64,000 bases of DNA from Planotetraspora silvatica (lineage in GTDB: Bacteria > Actinomycetota > Actinomycetes > Streptosporangiales > Streptosporangiaceae), in assembly GCF_016863315.1 (NCBI RefSeq), contig NZ_BOOQ01000032.1, forward strand, positions 1 to 64,000, written 5' to 3'. Of the stretch, positions 1-7,609 are shown piece by piece; positions within the stretch are counted from its first letter, which is position 1; every line of letters starts with the position of its first letter. A program made the translations under genes and the position numbers. Below the pieces are notes generated by a model. The model did not search any database. It was not told where the DNA came from and saw nothing but the letters and a program-made list of their open reading frames with translations.

Positions 1-2
1 AG

Positions 3-470
3 GCCGACAAGGCTCTCTCCCGAGGGGCCGACATCCTCGCCAGGCTTCCGATCCCAGAGAACTCAGACCACCACTTCGTGTTCGACCACGCCAAGTGGAT
101 CTTCTACGCCGCCACCGCATACACATGGCTCGAAGACAACGACCGCGCCGAAGAACACGCCCTGGACACCATCCGGATCCACACCCGTCCAGACGGAACG
201 TCCAATGCCCCCATGAGAGTTGCCGACGCGCACATTGATCTCGGCATTGTCCACGCCCGACGCGGCGACCTGGATGCCGCTGTGAAGCAAGGCATGAGCG
301 CCTTCGACATCGAACGAAAGTCGCTCACTGACCTAGTGAATCGAGCCGGAGACCTCGATCGCGTCCTACGCCAGCGTTATCGCAGGGAAGTCCTTGCCGA
401 GGAGTTCCACGATCGCTATCTCACGGCTCGGCGGGCGCTCGCAAGCCGCCAGCATGACCTCTGGGATTAG
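3..470 (+). CDS. C-terminal part of a TPR-containing regulator (partial, start outside window)
   Basis: The frame is open from the left edge, so only the last ~155 residues are seen. The translated segment is helical with TPR-like spacing (motifs such as AYTWLEDNDRAEEHALD and ADAHIDLGIVHARRGDLDAA, with Ala, Leu and Gly at repeat positions). It ends in a charged tail. In actinomycetes this arrangement is common in the C-terminal half of XRE-type helix-turn-helix proteins with TPRs, but the DNA-binding part would lie outside the window. The assignment to that family is an inference from the TPR pattern alone. No partner gene follows closely: the next gene begins 220 bases downstream. Confidence 0.5.
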   Translation, partial: ADKALSRGADILARLPIPENSDHHFVFDHAKWIFYAATAYTWLEDNDRAEEHALDTIRIHTRPDGTSNAPMRVADAHIDLGIVHARRGDLDAAVKQGMSAFDIERKSLTDLVNRAGDLDRVLRQRYRREVLAEEFHDRYLTARRALASRQHDLWD

Positions 471-690
471 GGCACCGAACCAGATCACGGGCACCTCTGG
501 GGAACGGGAGGAGCCACTGAAGCTTCCTACAGGTTCGGCCAATTCCTAGGAGCTGTCGTATCGGGCGGACTCCCAATCGTCTCTTGGGAAACGAGAGAGG
601 CAAGGTCTGCCAGCAAACACCTGGAGCCACGTATCTGAGCGGTGCCGGTGAACAGGGGACTGTTCTGCAGATCAGGAAACGGAGTAGCTC

Positions 691-1089
691 GTGAACCCAA
701 CGATGAACACGATCGACATCGTCGTGTCCGACATGGACGCGGCGATCGCTTTCTACGCCCGCCTTGGGCTCGATTTCAAGATCGACCCCCACTCGCCCGA
801 ACACGCCGCCTGCGATCTGCCGGATGGGTTTCACGTGATGCTGGATACCGAGGCCTTCCGCACGCCCTTCCTGCCGGGCTGGACCCGTCCGACCGGCGGT
901 CCGGGCAACCTGCTCTGCTTCGAGTTTCCTGCACCGGCCGAAGTCGATGCCAAGTACGCCGAGTTGGTCGAGGCCGGCTATCGGGGGCTCGCCGAGCCGT
1001 TCGATGCGTTCTGGGGCATGCGGTACGCCACTGTGCTGGATCCGGACGGCAACGGCATTGACCTGTATGCGGCTCTGCCGTCCACGTGA
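691..1089 (+). CDS. VOC (glyoxalase/bleomycin-resistance fold) family protein
   Basis: A 132-residue single-domain protein. It shows the VOC pattern: an opening strand (TIDIVVSDMDAAIAFYARLG), a central FRTPFLPGW segment, and a closing GMRYATVLDPDGNGIDLYA with the conserved metal-ligand-type D/N-G region. Members bind a metal or small ligands and act as dioxygenases, isomerases or resistance proteins. The substrate cannot be read from the sequence. The GTG start at 691 has GGAG 7 bases upstream; ATG at 703 is an alternative. It lies 53 bases before the DGPF/ECF42 pair and may be co-transcribed with it, a frequent association in actinomycetes. Confidence 0.85.
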   Translation: MNPTMNTIDIVVSDMDAAIAFYARLGLDFKIDPHSPEHAACDLPDGFHVMLDTEAFRTPFLPGWTRPTGGPGNLLCFEFPAPAEVDAKYAELVEAGYRGLAEPFDAFWGMRYATVLDPDGNGIDLYAALPST

Positions 1090-1142
1090 CACGACCCACC
1101 CATCAGACCCAGGCTGGGCAAGACACAAGGAGGACAGCGAAC

Positions 1143-1484
1143 GTGAAGTACGTGCTGATGTTCGTCGAGACCGAGCAGTTCGCCAAGGAACTGCAGGCCA
1201 TGGGTGAGCTGGAGCGGGACGCGGCGTTCGAGGCTGTGGGCCGCTGGTTCGCCGAGCACGCCGACAAGATCACCCACCACACTCACCTGGCTCCAGTGCA
1301 CACGGCCACCACGATGCGGCTCCAGGGCGACAGCGAACCCGTCATCACGGACGGGCCGTTCGTGGAGGGCAAGGAGGTGGTCAGCGGATTCGCCGAGATC
1401 GAGGTCGCCGATCTCGATGAAGCCCTGAAGATCGCCAGGTCCTGGCCGGCTTGCCCTGTGATGGAGATCCGCCCCGCCTCGTGA
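1143..1484 (+). CDS. YCII-related (DGPF) domain protein
   Basis: 113 residues matching the YCII/DGPF family: KYVLMFVETEQF at the N-terminus and the signature TDGPFVEGKEVVSGFAEIEV in the middle. The function of the family is not established. Its genes almost always neighbour ECF42-type sigma factors, as here. The start is GTG at 1143, preceded by a strong AAGGAGG 9 bases upstream; an in-frame upstream start would lack this site. The stop codon overlaps the GTG of the next gene (GTGA), so translation of the two is coupled. Confidence 0.9.
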   Translation: MKYVLMFVETEQFAKELQAMGELERDAAFEAVGRWFAEHADKITHHTHLAPVHTATTMRLQGDSEPVITDGPFVEGKEVVSGFAEIEVADLDEALKIARSWPACPVMEIRPAS

Positions 1485-2695
1485 GCCAGATGGTGAACGA
1501 GCCAGTGTCGCACGAAGTGCTGGCCCGCGTGGTGCGCGAGCACGCGGGCCGGCTGGCCGCATCCCTGGTCTCGCTGCTGGGCGACTTCTCCGCCGCCGAG
1601 GACCTGGTCCAGGACGCGATCGAGGCGGCCTTGCAGCGGTGGCCGGTCGAGGGCGTCCCGGACCTGCCGGACGCGTGGCTGTTCACAGTGGCCCGCCGCC
1701 GCGGCTTGGACGTATTGCGCCGGGAATCCAACTACCGCGCCAAGTTGGCCCAGCTGCAATGGCCAGTGCCGCCCAGACCGGATGAGCGACTCCGGCTGAT
1801 CTTCACCTGCTGCCATCCAGCGCTGTCGCGGTCGGCGCAAATCGCTTTGACACTTCGGGTGGTGTGCGGGCTGAGCACTGCACAGATCGCCGCCGGATTC
1901 GTGGTGCCGGAGACCACGGTGGCGCAGCGAATCACCCGAGCCAAAAAGAAGATCGCCGAAGCCGGAATTCCCTACCGGGTACCAACTCCTGAGGACCTGC
2001 CCGGGCGATTGAGGGAGGTACTGGCCGTCATCTACCTGCTGTTCAACGAGGGCTATCTGTCCAGCACGGCAGAGCGCGCCCAAGCCCGGGACCTAGTCGA
2101 TGATGCCGAATGGCTGGCCGCGCTGCTGGCGGGCCTGGCTCCCGATGAGCCGGAGGTGATCGGCCTGCTGGCGCTCATCCGGTTGCACCGGGCGCGCGGA
2201 GCAGCCCGTTTCGACACGGGCGGACGTCTGGTTCTTCTGCCCGATCAGGACCGCTCTTTGTGGGATCACGAAGCCATCCAGGCGGCTTCCGCTCTGCTCG
2301 TGCGTGCGGCGCGCAGACACCATCGGCCTGGCCCGTATCAGGTGCAGGCGGCGATCGTGGCTTGTCACGCCGAGGCGCAGCGTTGGGAGGACACCGATTG
2401 GGCTCAGATCGTCGTGCTCTACGACATGCTGCTGTACCTGGCGCCCTCCCCGGTCACGAGGTTGCACCGCGCGATCGCTCTGCAATACGTGAAGGGACCG
2501 GAAGCCGCTATGAACGAGCTGAAGGATCTTGCGGACGCGTTGAAGCATTATCCGCTTTTGCATGCCACTCACGCCGAGCTGCTGCGCGCTCTGGGACGGC
2601 CGCAGGAGGCATGGGAGGCGGACGAACGCGCGTTGAAGTTGACCGCCAATCCCGCGCAGCAGGCGCTGCTGGAGGAACGGCTCAGTTGGCCATGA
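1481..2695 (+). CDS. ECF RNA polymerase sigma factor, ECF42-like with C-terminal TPR extension
   Basis: 404 residues. The N-terminal ~165 residues carry sigma region 2 (LLGDFSAAEDLVQDAIEAAL, then PDAWLFTVARRRGLD) and region 4 (ALTLRVVCGLSTAQIAAGF, then TTVAQRITRAKKKI). The remaining ~230 residues are a DUF6596/TPR-type helical extension typical of ECF42, containing LREVLAVIYLLFNEGY and ending in HAELLRALGRPQEAWEAD. There is no anti-sigma gene; in this group the C-terminal extension is thought to control activity. The start was chosen at GTG 1481 because it overlaps the DGPF stop by 4 bases. ATG at 1490 is an alternative. The target promoter is unknown, though the DGPF gene is a likely member of the regulon. 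Confidence 0.92.
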   Translation: MSQMVNEPVSHEVLARVVREHAGRLAASLVSLLGDFSAAEDLVQDAIEAALQRWPVEGVPDLPDAWLFTVARRRGLDVLRRESNYRAKLAQLQWPVPPRPDERLRLIFTCCHPALSRSAQIALTLRVVCGLSTAQIAAGFVVPETTVAQRITRAKKKIAEAGIPYRVPTPEDLPGRLREVLAVIYLLFNEGYLSSTAERAQARDLVDDAEWLAALLAGLAPDEPEVIGLLALIRLHRARGAARFDTGGRLVLLPDQDRSLWDHEAIQAASALLVRAARRHHRPGPYQVQAAIVACHAEAQRWEDTDWAQIVVLYDMLLYLAPSPVTRLHRAIALQYVKGPEAAMNELKDLADALKHYPLLHATHAELLRALGRPQEAWEADERALKLTANPAQQALLEERLSWP

Positions 2696-2734
2696 CCCAC
2701 GGCGTTAGTCGCTGAACCCTCCTGCATCCGGAGT

Positions 2735-3049
2735 TCAGGTGTTGTGGAGGTGCCAGGGCGCGTGCGCGTGCGTTGCCCGGGGGTTGGAGCGGACCTGCAC
2801 GGCGTAGGTGGGCCGCGCGCTTGTGGGATGCGGGCCGAGGTAGGTGTGGCCGGTCAGGTGGCACCAGGCGGGCAGGTCGATCGGGGCTGCCGGGTCGCTG
2901 GTGATCAGGTGAACGACGGTGCCCGGTTCCAGGCCGTCGACCAGGCGGCGTAGCTCGATCAACAGCTGGACGCAGCGGCGATCGCCGCCGTCGAGCACGA
3001 TCGGCTCCCGGCCGTAGCTGCGGCTTTCTGGCTCCTCGGGTGTCAGCAT
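2735..3049 (-). CDS. TusA/SirA-like sulfur-carrier family protein with altered active-site motif
   Basis: 104 residues with the TusA fold pattern: a strand ending in VLDGGDRRC, a helix LLIELRRLVDGLEPGTVV, then HLITSDPAAPIDLPAWCHLTGH, which matches the G-T-V-V...TDP.A..D...W....GH signature. TusA proteins pass persulfide sulfur between proteins through a Cys in a CPxP motif. Here the Cys (residue ~26) is present but is followed by VQL, so the prolines are missing. Another Cys lies in the AWCHLTGH segment. The ATG at 3049 has GGAGG just upstream. It is divergent from the methyltransferase gene with only 39 bases between starts, and a TauE/SafE transporter lies 1.2 kb away, so a sulfur-related role is plausible but unproven. 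Confidence 0.7.
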   Translation of the reverse strand: MLTPEEPESRSYGREPIVLDGGDRRCVQLLIELRRLVDGLEPGTVVHLITSDPAAPIDLPAWCHLTGHTYLGPHPTSARPTYAVQVRSNPRATHAHAPWHLHNT

Positions 3050-3088
3050 GTTCCTCCAGAGATCCGTGGAACTAGTGTAGAAAGCGCG

Positions 3089-3778
3089 ATGGACGAGGCA
3101 ACGAGCAGGCCAGCGGCCGGGCAGTACGGCGACCTGGCGGCGGCTCAGCGTGAGCATTGGCAGCGCACCTACGCCGCCCACCCCGACATGTACGGCGACC
3201 AGCCATCGGCCCCGGCCGTGTACTCCGTCGAGGCGTTCGCCGCCACCGGGGCAAGGTCAGTCCTGGAGTTGGGCGCCGGCCACGGTCGAGACGCTCTGTA
3301 CTTCGCCCGGTGCGGCTTTGCCGTGCAGGCCACCGACTTCAGCCAGCACGCTCTGGAGGAGCTACGCCGTACCGCCGAGCACGCCTGCCTGGGGGACCGG
3401 GTAGCCACTACGGTGCATGACGTGCGCGAGGCGCTCTCGCTGCTCGACGAGTCGGTGGATGCGGTCTACGCGCACATGCTGTTGTGCATGGCACTGTCGA
3501 CAGCGCAGATTCACGCTCTGGTCGGCGAGGTGCGCCGGGTACTGCGCCCAGGCGGGACCTTCGTCTATACCGTGCGCCACACGGGAGACGCTCACTACGG
3601 TGCCGGCACCGCCCACGGCGACGGCATCTTCGAACATGGCGTTTTCGCGGTGCACTTCTTCGACCGCCCGCTGGTCGATGCACTGGCCCACGATTGGAGC
3701 ACCCCGCAGATCCACCCGTTCGAGGAGGGCGAACTACCCCGCCGCCTATGGCGCGTCACCCAACACCGCCCGAGCTGA
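3089..3778 (+). CDS. class I SAM-dependent methyltransferase
   Basis: 229 residues. The SAM-binding motif I is clear near residues 53-68 (VLELGAGHGRDALYFA), followed by motif II with an acidic residue (FAVQATDFSQHALEEL) and a motif-III/IV region (SVDAVYAHMLLCMAL, then EVRRVLRPGGTFVYTVRH). The substrate is not predictable. The start is ATG 3089. A TAGTGT hexamer ends 10 bases upstream, so the mRNA leader is probably only a few bases long and no Shine-Dalgarno is seen. It is divergent from the TusA-like gene and may share its control region. Confidence 0.9.
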   Translation: MDEATSRPAAGQYGDLAAAQREHWQRTYAAHPDMYGDQPSAPAVYSVEAFAATGARSVLELGAGHGRDALYFARCGFAVQATDFSQHALEELRRTAEHACLGDRVATTVHDVREALSLLDESVDAVYAHMLLCMALSTAQIHALVGEVRRVLRPGGTFVYTVRHTGDAHYGAGTAHGDGIFEHGVFAVHFFDRPLVDALAHDWSTPQIHPFEEGELPRRLWRVTQHRPS

Positions 3779-3842
3779 CCGCTGCCTGCATTACGCCCGA
3801 TCGCGACTGGCGATCTATAGTTCACATGTTCGAGAATGAAGT

Positions 3843-4118
3843 GTGCGCCGCTACCACCAACCGGCCGAAGTCGAGGTCGACGAGGACTCCCAGCCTGTGA
3901 GATTCACTGCTTGGGGCCGCACCTATGCGGTGGCTGAGGAGGTTGGGTCGTACTGGGAGGAGCTCCTGCCGTGGTGGACGACCGAGAACCTTGGCAAGGA
4001 ACTGGAGAAGCTCACCGTCAGGCACTTCCTGGTACGGGCTAACGGCCCGCAACGCTCCGCAGTGGTGGAGTTGGTGCAGCGCGCCGGTACGTGGTTCGTC
4101 GAAGGTGTCGAGGACTAG
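3843..4118 (+). CDS. small DUF6504-like protein
   Basis: 91 residues, rich in Trp and acidic residues (EVEVDEDSQPVRFTAWGRTY, then SYWEELLPWWTTENLG, ending AGTWFVEGVED). The layout resembles DUF6504 proteins of actinomycetes, which are short all-beta proteins often encoded near DNA polymerase IV genes; none is present here. GTG at 3843 is the only reasonable start, and there is no strong ribosome-binding site. The function is unknown. Confidence 0.6.
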   Translation: MRRYHQPAEVEVDEDSQPVRFTAWGRTYAVAEEVGSYWEELLPWWTTENLGKELEKLTVRHFLVRANGPQRSAVVELVQRAGTWFVEGVED

Positions 4119-4201
4119 CAGCCGGAGGCCCGGCGAGCACCCGCGCAGGCCATCGTGACGGCGGGGCTGGTAGAGCTGGCGTACGCCCTCTGATCGCGCC
4201 C

Positions 4202-4987
4202 TTACCCGCCGAGAGCTTGCGCGGCATAGACCACCGCGAGCGCGACAGCGAGGGTTCCAAGCAACAACCGGAGACCTGTCTCCGGAAGCCGGGGCTGCAA
4301 CCGGGCGCCAACGTACCCTCCGACAAGGCCGCCCAGTCCGCACAGCAGACCCAGACCCCAATCAGGGGCAATGTGGTCACTCGACATGAGCGAGGCGAGC
4401 GCATACGTGACTGCTCCCACGATCGAGGTCAAGAAGGTCGAGGCGAGTGCAGCGGGAGCCACTTTGGACACGGGCATGCCGCGCCCGACAAGGATCGGTC
4501 CCAGGATCGAGCCGCCGCCGATCCCATAGATTCCCCCGACGATTCCCACCGCCAGCGCCAGTACGGTGATCGCGCGGCGGGAGAGTTCGCCGGCATGTCG
4601 ATATAGGCGTGATCGGAAAGTACGGACCCACAGCCAAAGGCCCAACGGCAGCAGGAGGCATGCCACTATCAGCCGGAATTCCTTCGGTCCAGGTACGGCG
4701 AAGATCCGTATAAGTGCGCCGATAACGACACCGGGCAGCGTCCCAACCACGAGCTGTCGTGTCAGAGGGCCGAAGGCATGACCGTTCTGTCGATAGCGCA
4801 TCAGCGCGCCTGGCCCTGCCACGACGTTGAACAGAAGGTTGGTAGGTGTGACCGCTGGACTCGGGACACCTAGAACGCTGAACTGCACGGGTAGCAGGAA
4901 TACGGCACCAAACACACCGACCGGCGCCGTGAATACGGCGATCAGCAATCCAGCCAGGAAGCCGATCAGGCCCGACGACCAAGTCAT
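4202..4987 (-). CDS. TauE/SafE family membrane transporter
   Basis: 261 residues with about eight membrane segments in two halves. Each half carries the family's Gly/Pro-rich signature: TAPVGVFGAVFLLPVQFSVLG in the first and GIVGGIYGIGGGSILGPILV in the second. TauE/SafE proteins export sulfite or sulfonate-derived anions, or move other organic anions, across the cytoplasmic membrane. The start is ATG 4987, preceded by GCGGAGG; an extension to 5029 would add a non-conserved, non-hydrophobic leader. The TusA-like gene 1.2 kb away makes a sulfur substrate attractive, but this is inference. Confidence 0.9.
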   Translation of the reverse strand: MTWSSGLIGFLAGLLIAVFTAPVGVFGAVFLLPVQFSVLGVPSPAVTPTNLLFNVVAGPGALMRYRQNGHAFGPLTRQLVVGTLPGVVIGALIRIFAVPGPKEFRLIVACLLLPLGLWLWVRTFRSRLYRHAGELSRRAITVLALAVGIVGGIYGIGGGSILGPILVGRGMPVSKVAPAALASTFLTSIVGAVTYALASLMSSDHIAPDWGLGLLCGLGGLVGGYVGARLQPRLPETGLRLLLGTLAVALAVVYAAQALGG

Positions 4988-5149
4988 CGAGCCTCCGCGA
5001 AAGTCACCCGACCAGCTTGCCGCAGCCACCGTACGGGCGATCCCCCGCGAGCCGAACGCCGCAGCACCACCGCTGGACCAGTAATCCGAGCAAGCCCAAT
5101 GCCAGCCAAAGCAGTGGCGGGACCTTGCCGAATTGTGCTTATAGGGATC

Positions 5150-5260
5150 AAGGGCGGCGCTAAGCGCCGCCTCGCGGCCCTACGCCCGCTCGCCGGCCGG
5201 GCATGCGGCCTGGGGGCCGGTCCCGGCCGGCGGCAGCTCGGGCCACCCGCCGCATGCATG
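5150..5260. repeat. cluster of GC-rich hairpins upstream of the DUF1963-like gene
   Basis: An 8-bp perfect hairpin with a 3-base loop (GGCGGCGC at 5153-5160 with GCGCCGCC at 5164-5171) is followed by a 10-bp inverted repeat (GCCGGCCGGG at 5192-5201 with CCCGGCCGGC at 5222-5231). Short ATGC-rich palindromes (CGCATGCATGCA) follow. The frame running through it gives a low-complexity peptide, so it is not considered coding. It could be a terminator, a structured leader, or part of a plasmid or element control region. Confidence 0.4.
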
Positions 5261-5332
5261 CACCCCTCGCCATGCTGTGCAGCGCTTCGAGCCCAACGTC
5301 ATAAGGCTCGGGGACATCCCTACACTCCCGTC

Positions 5333-6226
5333 ATGACGCGCACCACACCCCCTCCGCCCGTCGACCTCCCGACACTCTTCCCCTGGCTGACCGCTTACGC
5401 GCGCACGACCGTACGGCTCCACCCACGACCAGGAACGCCCGGAGCCCAAGACAGCCACATCGGCGGCCCACTCTTATGGCCGGCGGGCGAAGCCTGGCCC
5501 ACGTGTGGCGAACCCATCATCAACGACGGCAACCTCGAACCATGGCGCCCGGCCTCTCCGATACCCATGATCGGGGTCGCCCAGTTCTTCGCCAGAGACA
5601 TCCCCGAAATCCCCTACCCCGACAACACCGATCTCCTTCAAGTGCTCTGGTGCCCCGCTAAGCACCAACAAGAAGACCTCTGGGGCCCCGTGGTCCGCCT
5701 CATCTGGCGACGAACAGCGGACCTGGCCACAGTGCCCACCGAAACCCACGGACCAGGCTTCACCGCGCCGTACCCATCTTCAGTGAGCCTGGCCGACGAC
5801 GACTATCTCCCGCGCCCCTGCGTCCTGCATCCCGAACGGGTCACCGAATACCCCGACTGCGAAGAGCTCCCCGAGGACCTCCAATCGGCCCTCAACGAAT
5901 GGGACCGGGCCAACTCGGATTATCAATACCTGCTCTCCATCGCACCGGGCTGCAAGATCGGCGGATGGGAAACCTGGCACCTAACCGACATGTATGAGCT
6001 TCCATGCACGACCTGCGGAACCGAAACCGAGCCCCTCCTGCAACTCGACACCACCGAATGGGACGGTGGCAGCGGTCCGCGATGGCAGCCCCTCGAAGAC
6101 CGCGACCATGCTCCTGTTGATTGGGAGGACGAGCCCACCTCCCTCGTCCTTGGTCGATGGGGAAGACTCACCGTCTTCCTGTGCCCCGTGTCCGCCGAAC
6201 ACGGCTTCCGCATGGCCATGCAATGA
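5333..6226 (+). CDS. DUF1963 (YwqG-like) family protein
   Basis: 297 residues. The N-terminal part shows the YwqG-type arrangement: a PGTPGAQDSHIGGPLLWPAGEAWP segment that fits S..GG.P..P....WP, and later PMIGVAQFFARDIP, which fits the ..pL..iaQi....P pattern. The C-terminal part has KIGGWETWHL, a Cys pair (CTTCG) and GRLTVFLCPVSAEH. The role of the family is unknown. The start at ATG 5333 fits where family similarity begins; upstream in-frame sequence is low-complexity. Third-position GC is lower than in the downstream chromosomal genes (many -CAC, -AAC and -GAA codons), consistent with an accessory origin. Confidence 0.7.
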   Translation: MTRTTPPPPVDLPTLFPWLTAYARTTVRLHPRPGTPGAQDSHIGGPLLWPAGEAWPTCGEPIINDGNLEPWRPASPIPMIGVAQFFARDIPEIPYPDNTDLLQVLWCPAKHQQEDLWGPVVRLIWRRTADLATVPTETHGPGFTAPYPSSVSLADDDYLPRPCVLHPERVTEYPDCEELPEDLQSALNEWDRANSDYQYLLSIAPGCKIGGWETWHLTDMYELPCTTCGTETEPLLQLDTTEWDGGSGPRWQPLEDRDHAPVDWEDEPTSLVLGRWGRLTVFLCPVSAEHGFRMAMQ

Positions 6227-6328
6227 CTGAAACTCCAACCCCATACGCCTCCGGCGGGGCACTCCGGCTCCGGGGTGATCGCCAAGGGCATGCTCATCGC
6301 CACTCGGCCGTAGATGGCTGAGGTAGGG

Positions 6329-6480
6329 CCTGATCACCCCGCCCGCCATCGACCCGGGACAAGCCGAGCAGACCAAGGCCACCGGGTCCAGGTCGTTCGT
6401 CCGTAGGGCGCTCCACCTGGTCCCGGTGGCCTTGGCCCGCTTCCCCTTCGGGCGGGTCGACAGCATACGGAGTGATCAGG
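6329..6480. repeat. 152-bp imperfect palindrome (MITE-like or large hairpin)
   Basis: The ends are exact inverted repeats (CCTGATCAC at 6329-6337 and GTGATCAGG at 6472-6480). Inside are matching TCGACCCG/CGGGTCGA arms and a 22-bp central stem with one mismatch (ACCAAGGCCACCGGG...CCAGGT against its complement 50 bases further on). The loop is ~22 bases. It sits between two converging genes and touches the stop codon of the minus-strand gene at 6476. The length and the terminal repeats look more like a miniature inverted-repeat element than a simple terminator. No target-site duplication is obvious. Confidence 0.6.
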
Positions 6481-6850
6481 CAGGAGAGGAATCTGCGGGC
6501 CGCACGAGATGCTCCCGGCTGATGCCAAAGCAAGCGATCACTCGCGACCCGTCAGGAGAGAGAAAGAGCTGAAAGTGATACCCGCCGCCGACGCTCCTCG
6601 CGTAGCCGACAAGAACACGATCAAGGGCACAGGTTTCGAGCCGAACGACAGCCTCCTTGAAACCGATGGAGGGAGTGTTCAGACGCCGACTCCGCCGTTC
6701 GCGCCGCCGATAGGTGAAAACGCACCTATCCGTACGGACTGGGTCCGGCCAGACCTCGAAATCTCCCCCAGATAGAAGAGCGTGGCGACACGCGACGCCG
6801 GCGTCCCCGACATAGTCATCCAGGAGTGCGACGAGAGTATCCCGGTCCAT
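6476..6850 (-). CDS. hypothetical protein, second gene of a two-gene unit
   Basis: 124 residues from the ATG at 6850, which has a GAGGTGG sequence upstream; GTG at 6862 is an alternative. No family is recognised. The N-terminus is acidic (MDRDTLVALLDDYVGDAG), the centre strongly basic (YRRRERRSRRLN), and the C-terminal half reads like beta strands (VLVGYARSVGGGYHFQLFLS, then VIACFGISREHL). The single-domain size and its close position behind another orphan gene of the same strand (49 bases) recall toxin/immunity-type accessory pairs, but no motif supports this. Its stop codon lies inside the right arm of the 6329-6480 palindrome. Confidence 0.5.
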   Translation of the reverse strand: MDRDTLVALLDDYVGDAGVACRHALLSGGDFEVWPDPVRTDRCVFTYRRRERRSRRLNTPSIGFKEAVVRLETCALDRVLVGYARSVGGGYHFQLFLSPDGSRVIACFGISREHLVRPADSSPA

Positions 6851-6899
6851 GCTGGCCACCTCGAAATTCCGACCGTCTAGCTCCTTGAGCGGTGCTGCC

Positions 6900-7385
6900 T
6901 CAATCCCAGTAGTTGAACAGCAACTCGCCAAGGTTTGCGGGCTTCCAGAAGCCGATCTCGTTCCGTTCCGCCGTGTCAAGGTCTGACGTATCGATCAAGC
7001 CGATTGGGGTCTCCAGTTCGTCCCTGGTCAGGAGCCGGAAGGCCCCCGAAGCCCTCAACGCTTCCTCAAGGTCATCACAGCCGTCGATGAAGACCACGCC
7101 CCCTGTCGGCACCTCGGCGATCGCAATGAACGGTAAGTGCATGTGACCGAGCACCCCGACAGTCAACTCTCCGCACTTCATCACAGCTGTATGGAAGCTT
7201 GGCGTGACGCCGGGTGGCGCGATCTCCAGAACTCTGGCGCCCACGAGCCGAGCGGCCTCGTAGCAGACTGAGGCGAAGCCTCGCGTATCCGTCAGCGGCA
7301 GCGGCTCCGTCCCGCGATCTCGGAACCCCGTCGCACCTCGAGGCAGGCGCGTCACGTCGGAACCTCTCTCAATCGCCATCGCCAC
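6900..7385 (-). CDS. hypothetical protein, first gene of a two-gene unit
   Basis: 161 residues, no recognised family. Alternating strands and helices suggest a compact alpha/beta protein: VCYEAARLVGARVLEIAPP, then GELTVGVLGHMHLPFIAIAEV and GGVVFIDGCDDLEEALRAS, ending in a Trp/Asn tail (NLGELLFNYWD). The start is ATG 7385, with MAMAIERG; the second ATG (7379) is also possible. It precedes the 6476-6850 gene on the same strand and probably forms an operon with it. Confidence 0.55.
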   Translation of the reverse strand: MAMAIERGSDVTRLPRGATGFRDRGTEPLPLTDTRGFASVCYEAARLVGARVLEIAPPGVTPSFHTAVMKCGELTVGVLGHMHLPFIAIAEVPTGGVVFIDGCDDLEEALRASGAFRLLTRDELETPIGLIDTSDLDTAERNEIGFWKPANLGELLFNYWD

Positions 7386-7465
7386 TCCCGGTCGGCTGCT
7401 CCGGACGGTCTCAGCCTAGAGACCAGGTGCCTCGAGGCAGAGCACTCGATGGTGTGAAAGATCAT

Positions 7466-7487
7466 CGTGCAATTAGCGTGCAATTAG
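7466..7487 (+). repeat. tandem 11-bp direct repeat next to the tRNA fragment
   Basis: CGTGCAATTAG occurs twice without a gap. It is AT-richer than the surroundings and lies 82 bases upstream of the tRNA-Gly 3' fragment. Short direct repeats near an att core often serve as arm-type sites for tyrosine integrases; that role is inferred from position only. Confidence 0.5.
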
Positions 7488-7569
7488 ACAGGGCGACGAG
7501 GGGTCAATCACGGTCACTCATGACAGCCCTGACACCCTGCTCAGGCGCCTCACGGGCCGTGATCCATAC

Positions 7570-7609
7570 GCTTCCCAAGCTGACAGCGCAGGTTCGATTC
7601 CCGTCACCC
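7570..7609 (+). other. 3' fragment of a tRNA-Gly(CCC) gene, putative att site remnant
   Basis: The 40 bases contain a tRNA-Gly anticodon arm with loop TTCCCAA (anticodon CCC) flanked by GC...GC, then a variable region, a T-arm GGTTCGATTCCC, and the start of the acceptor strand (GTCACCC). The 5' half of the tRNA, the last acceptor bases and the discriminator are absent, so it cannot be functional. Such 3' fragments are left when an element integrates into the end of a tRNA gene. With this orientation the intact tRNA and the element would lie to the left. No integrase is visible in the window. Confidence 0.6.
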
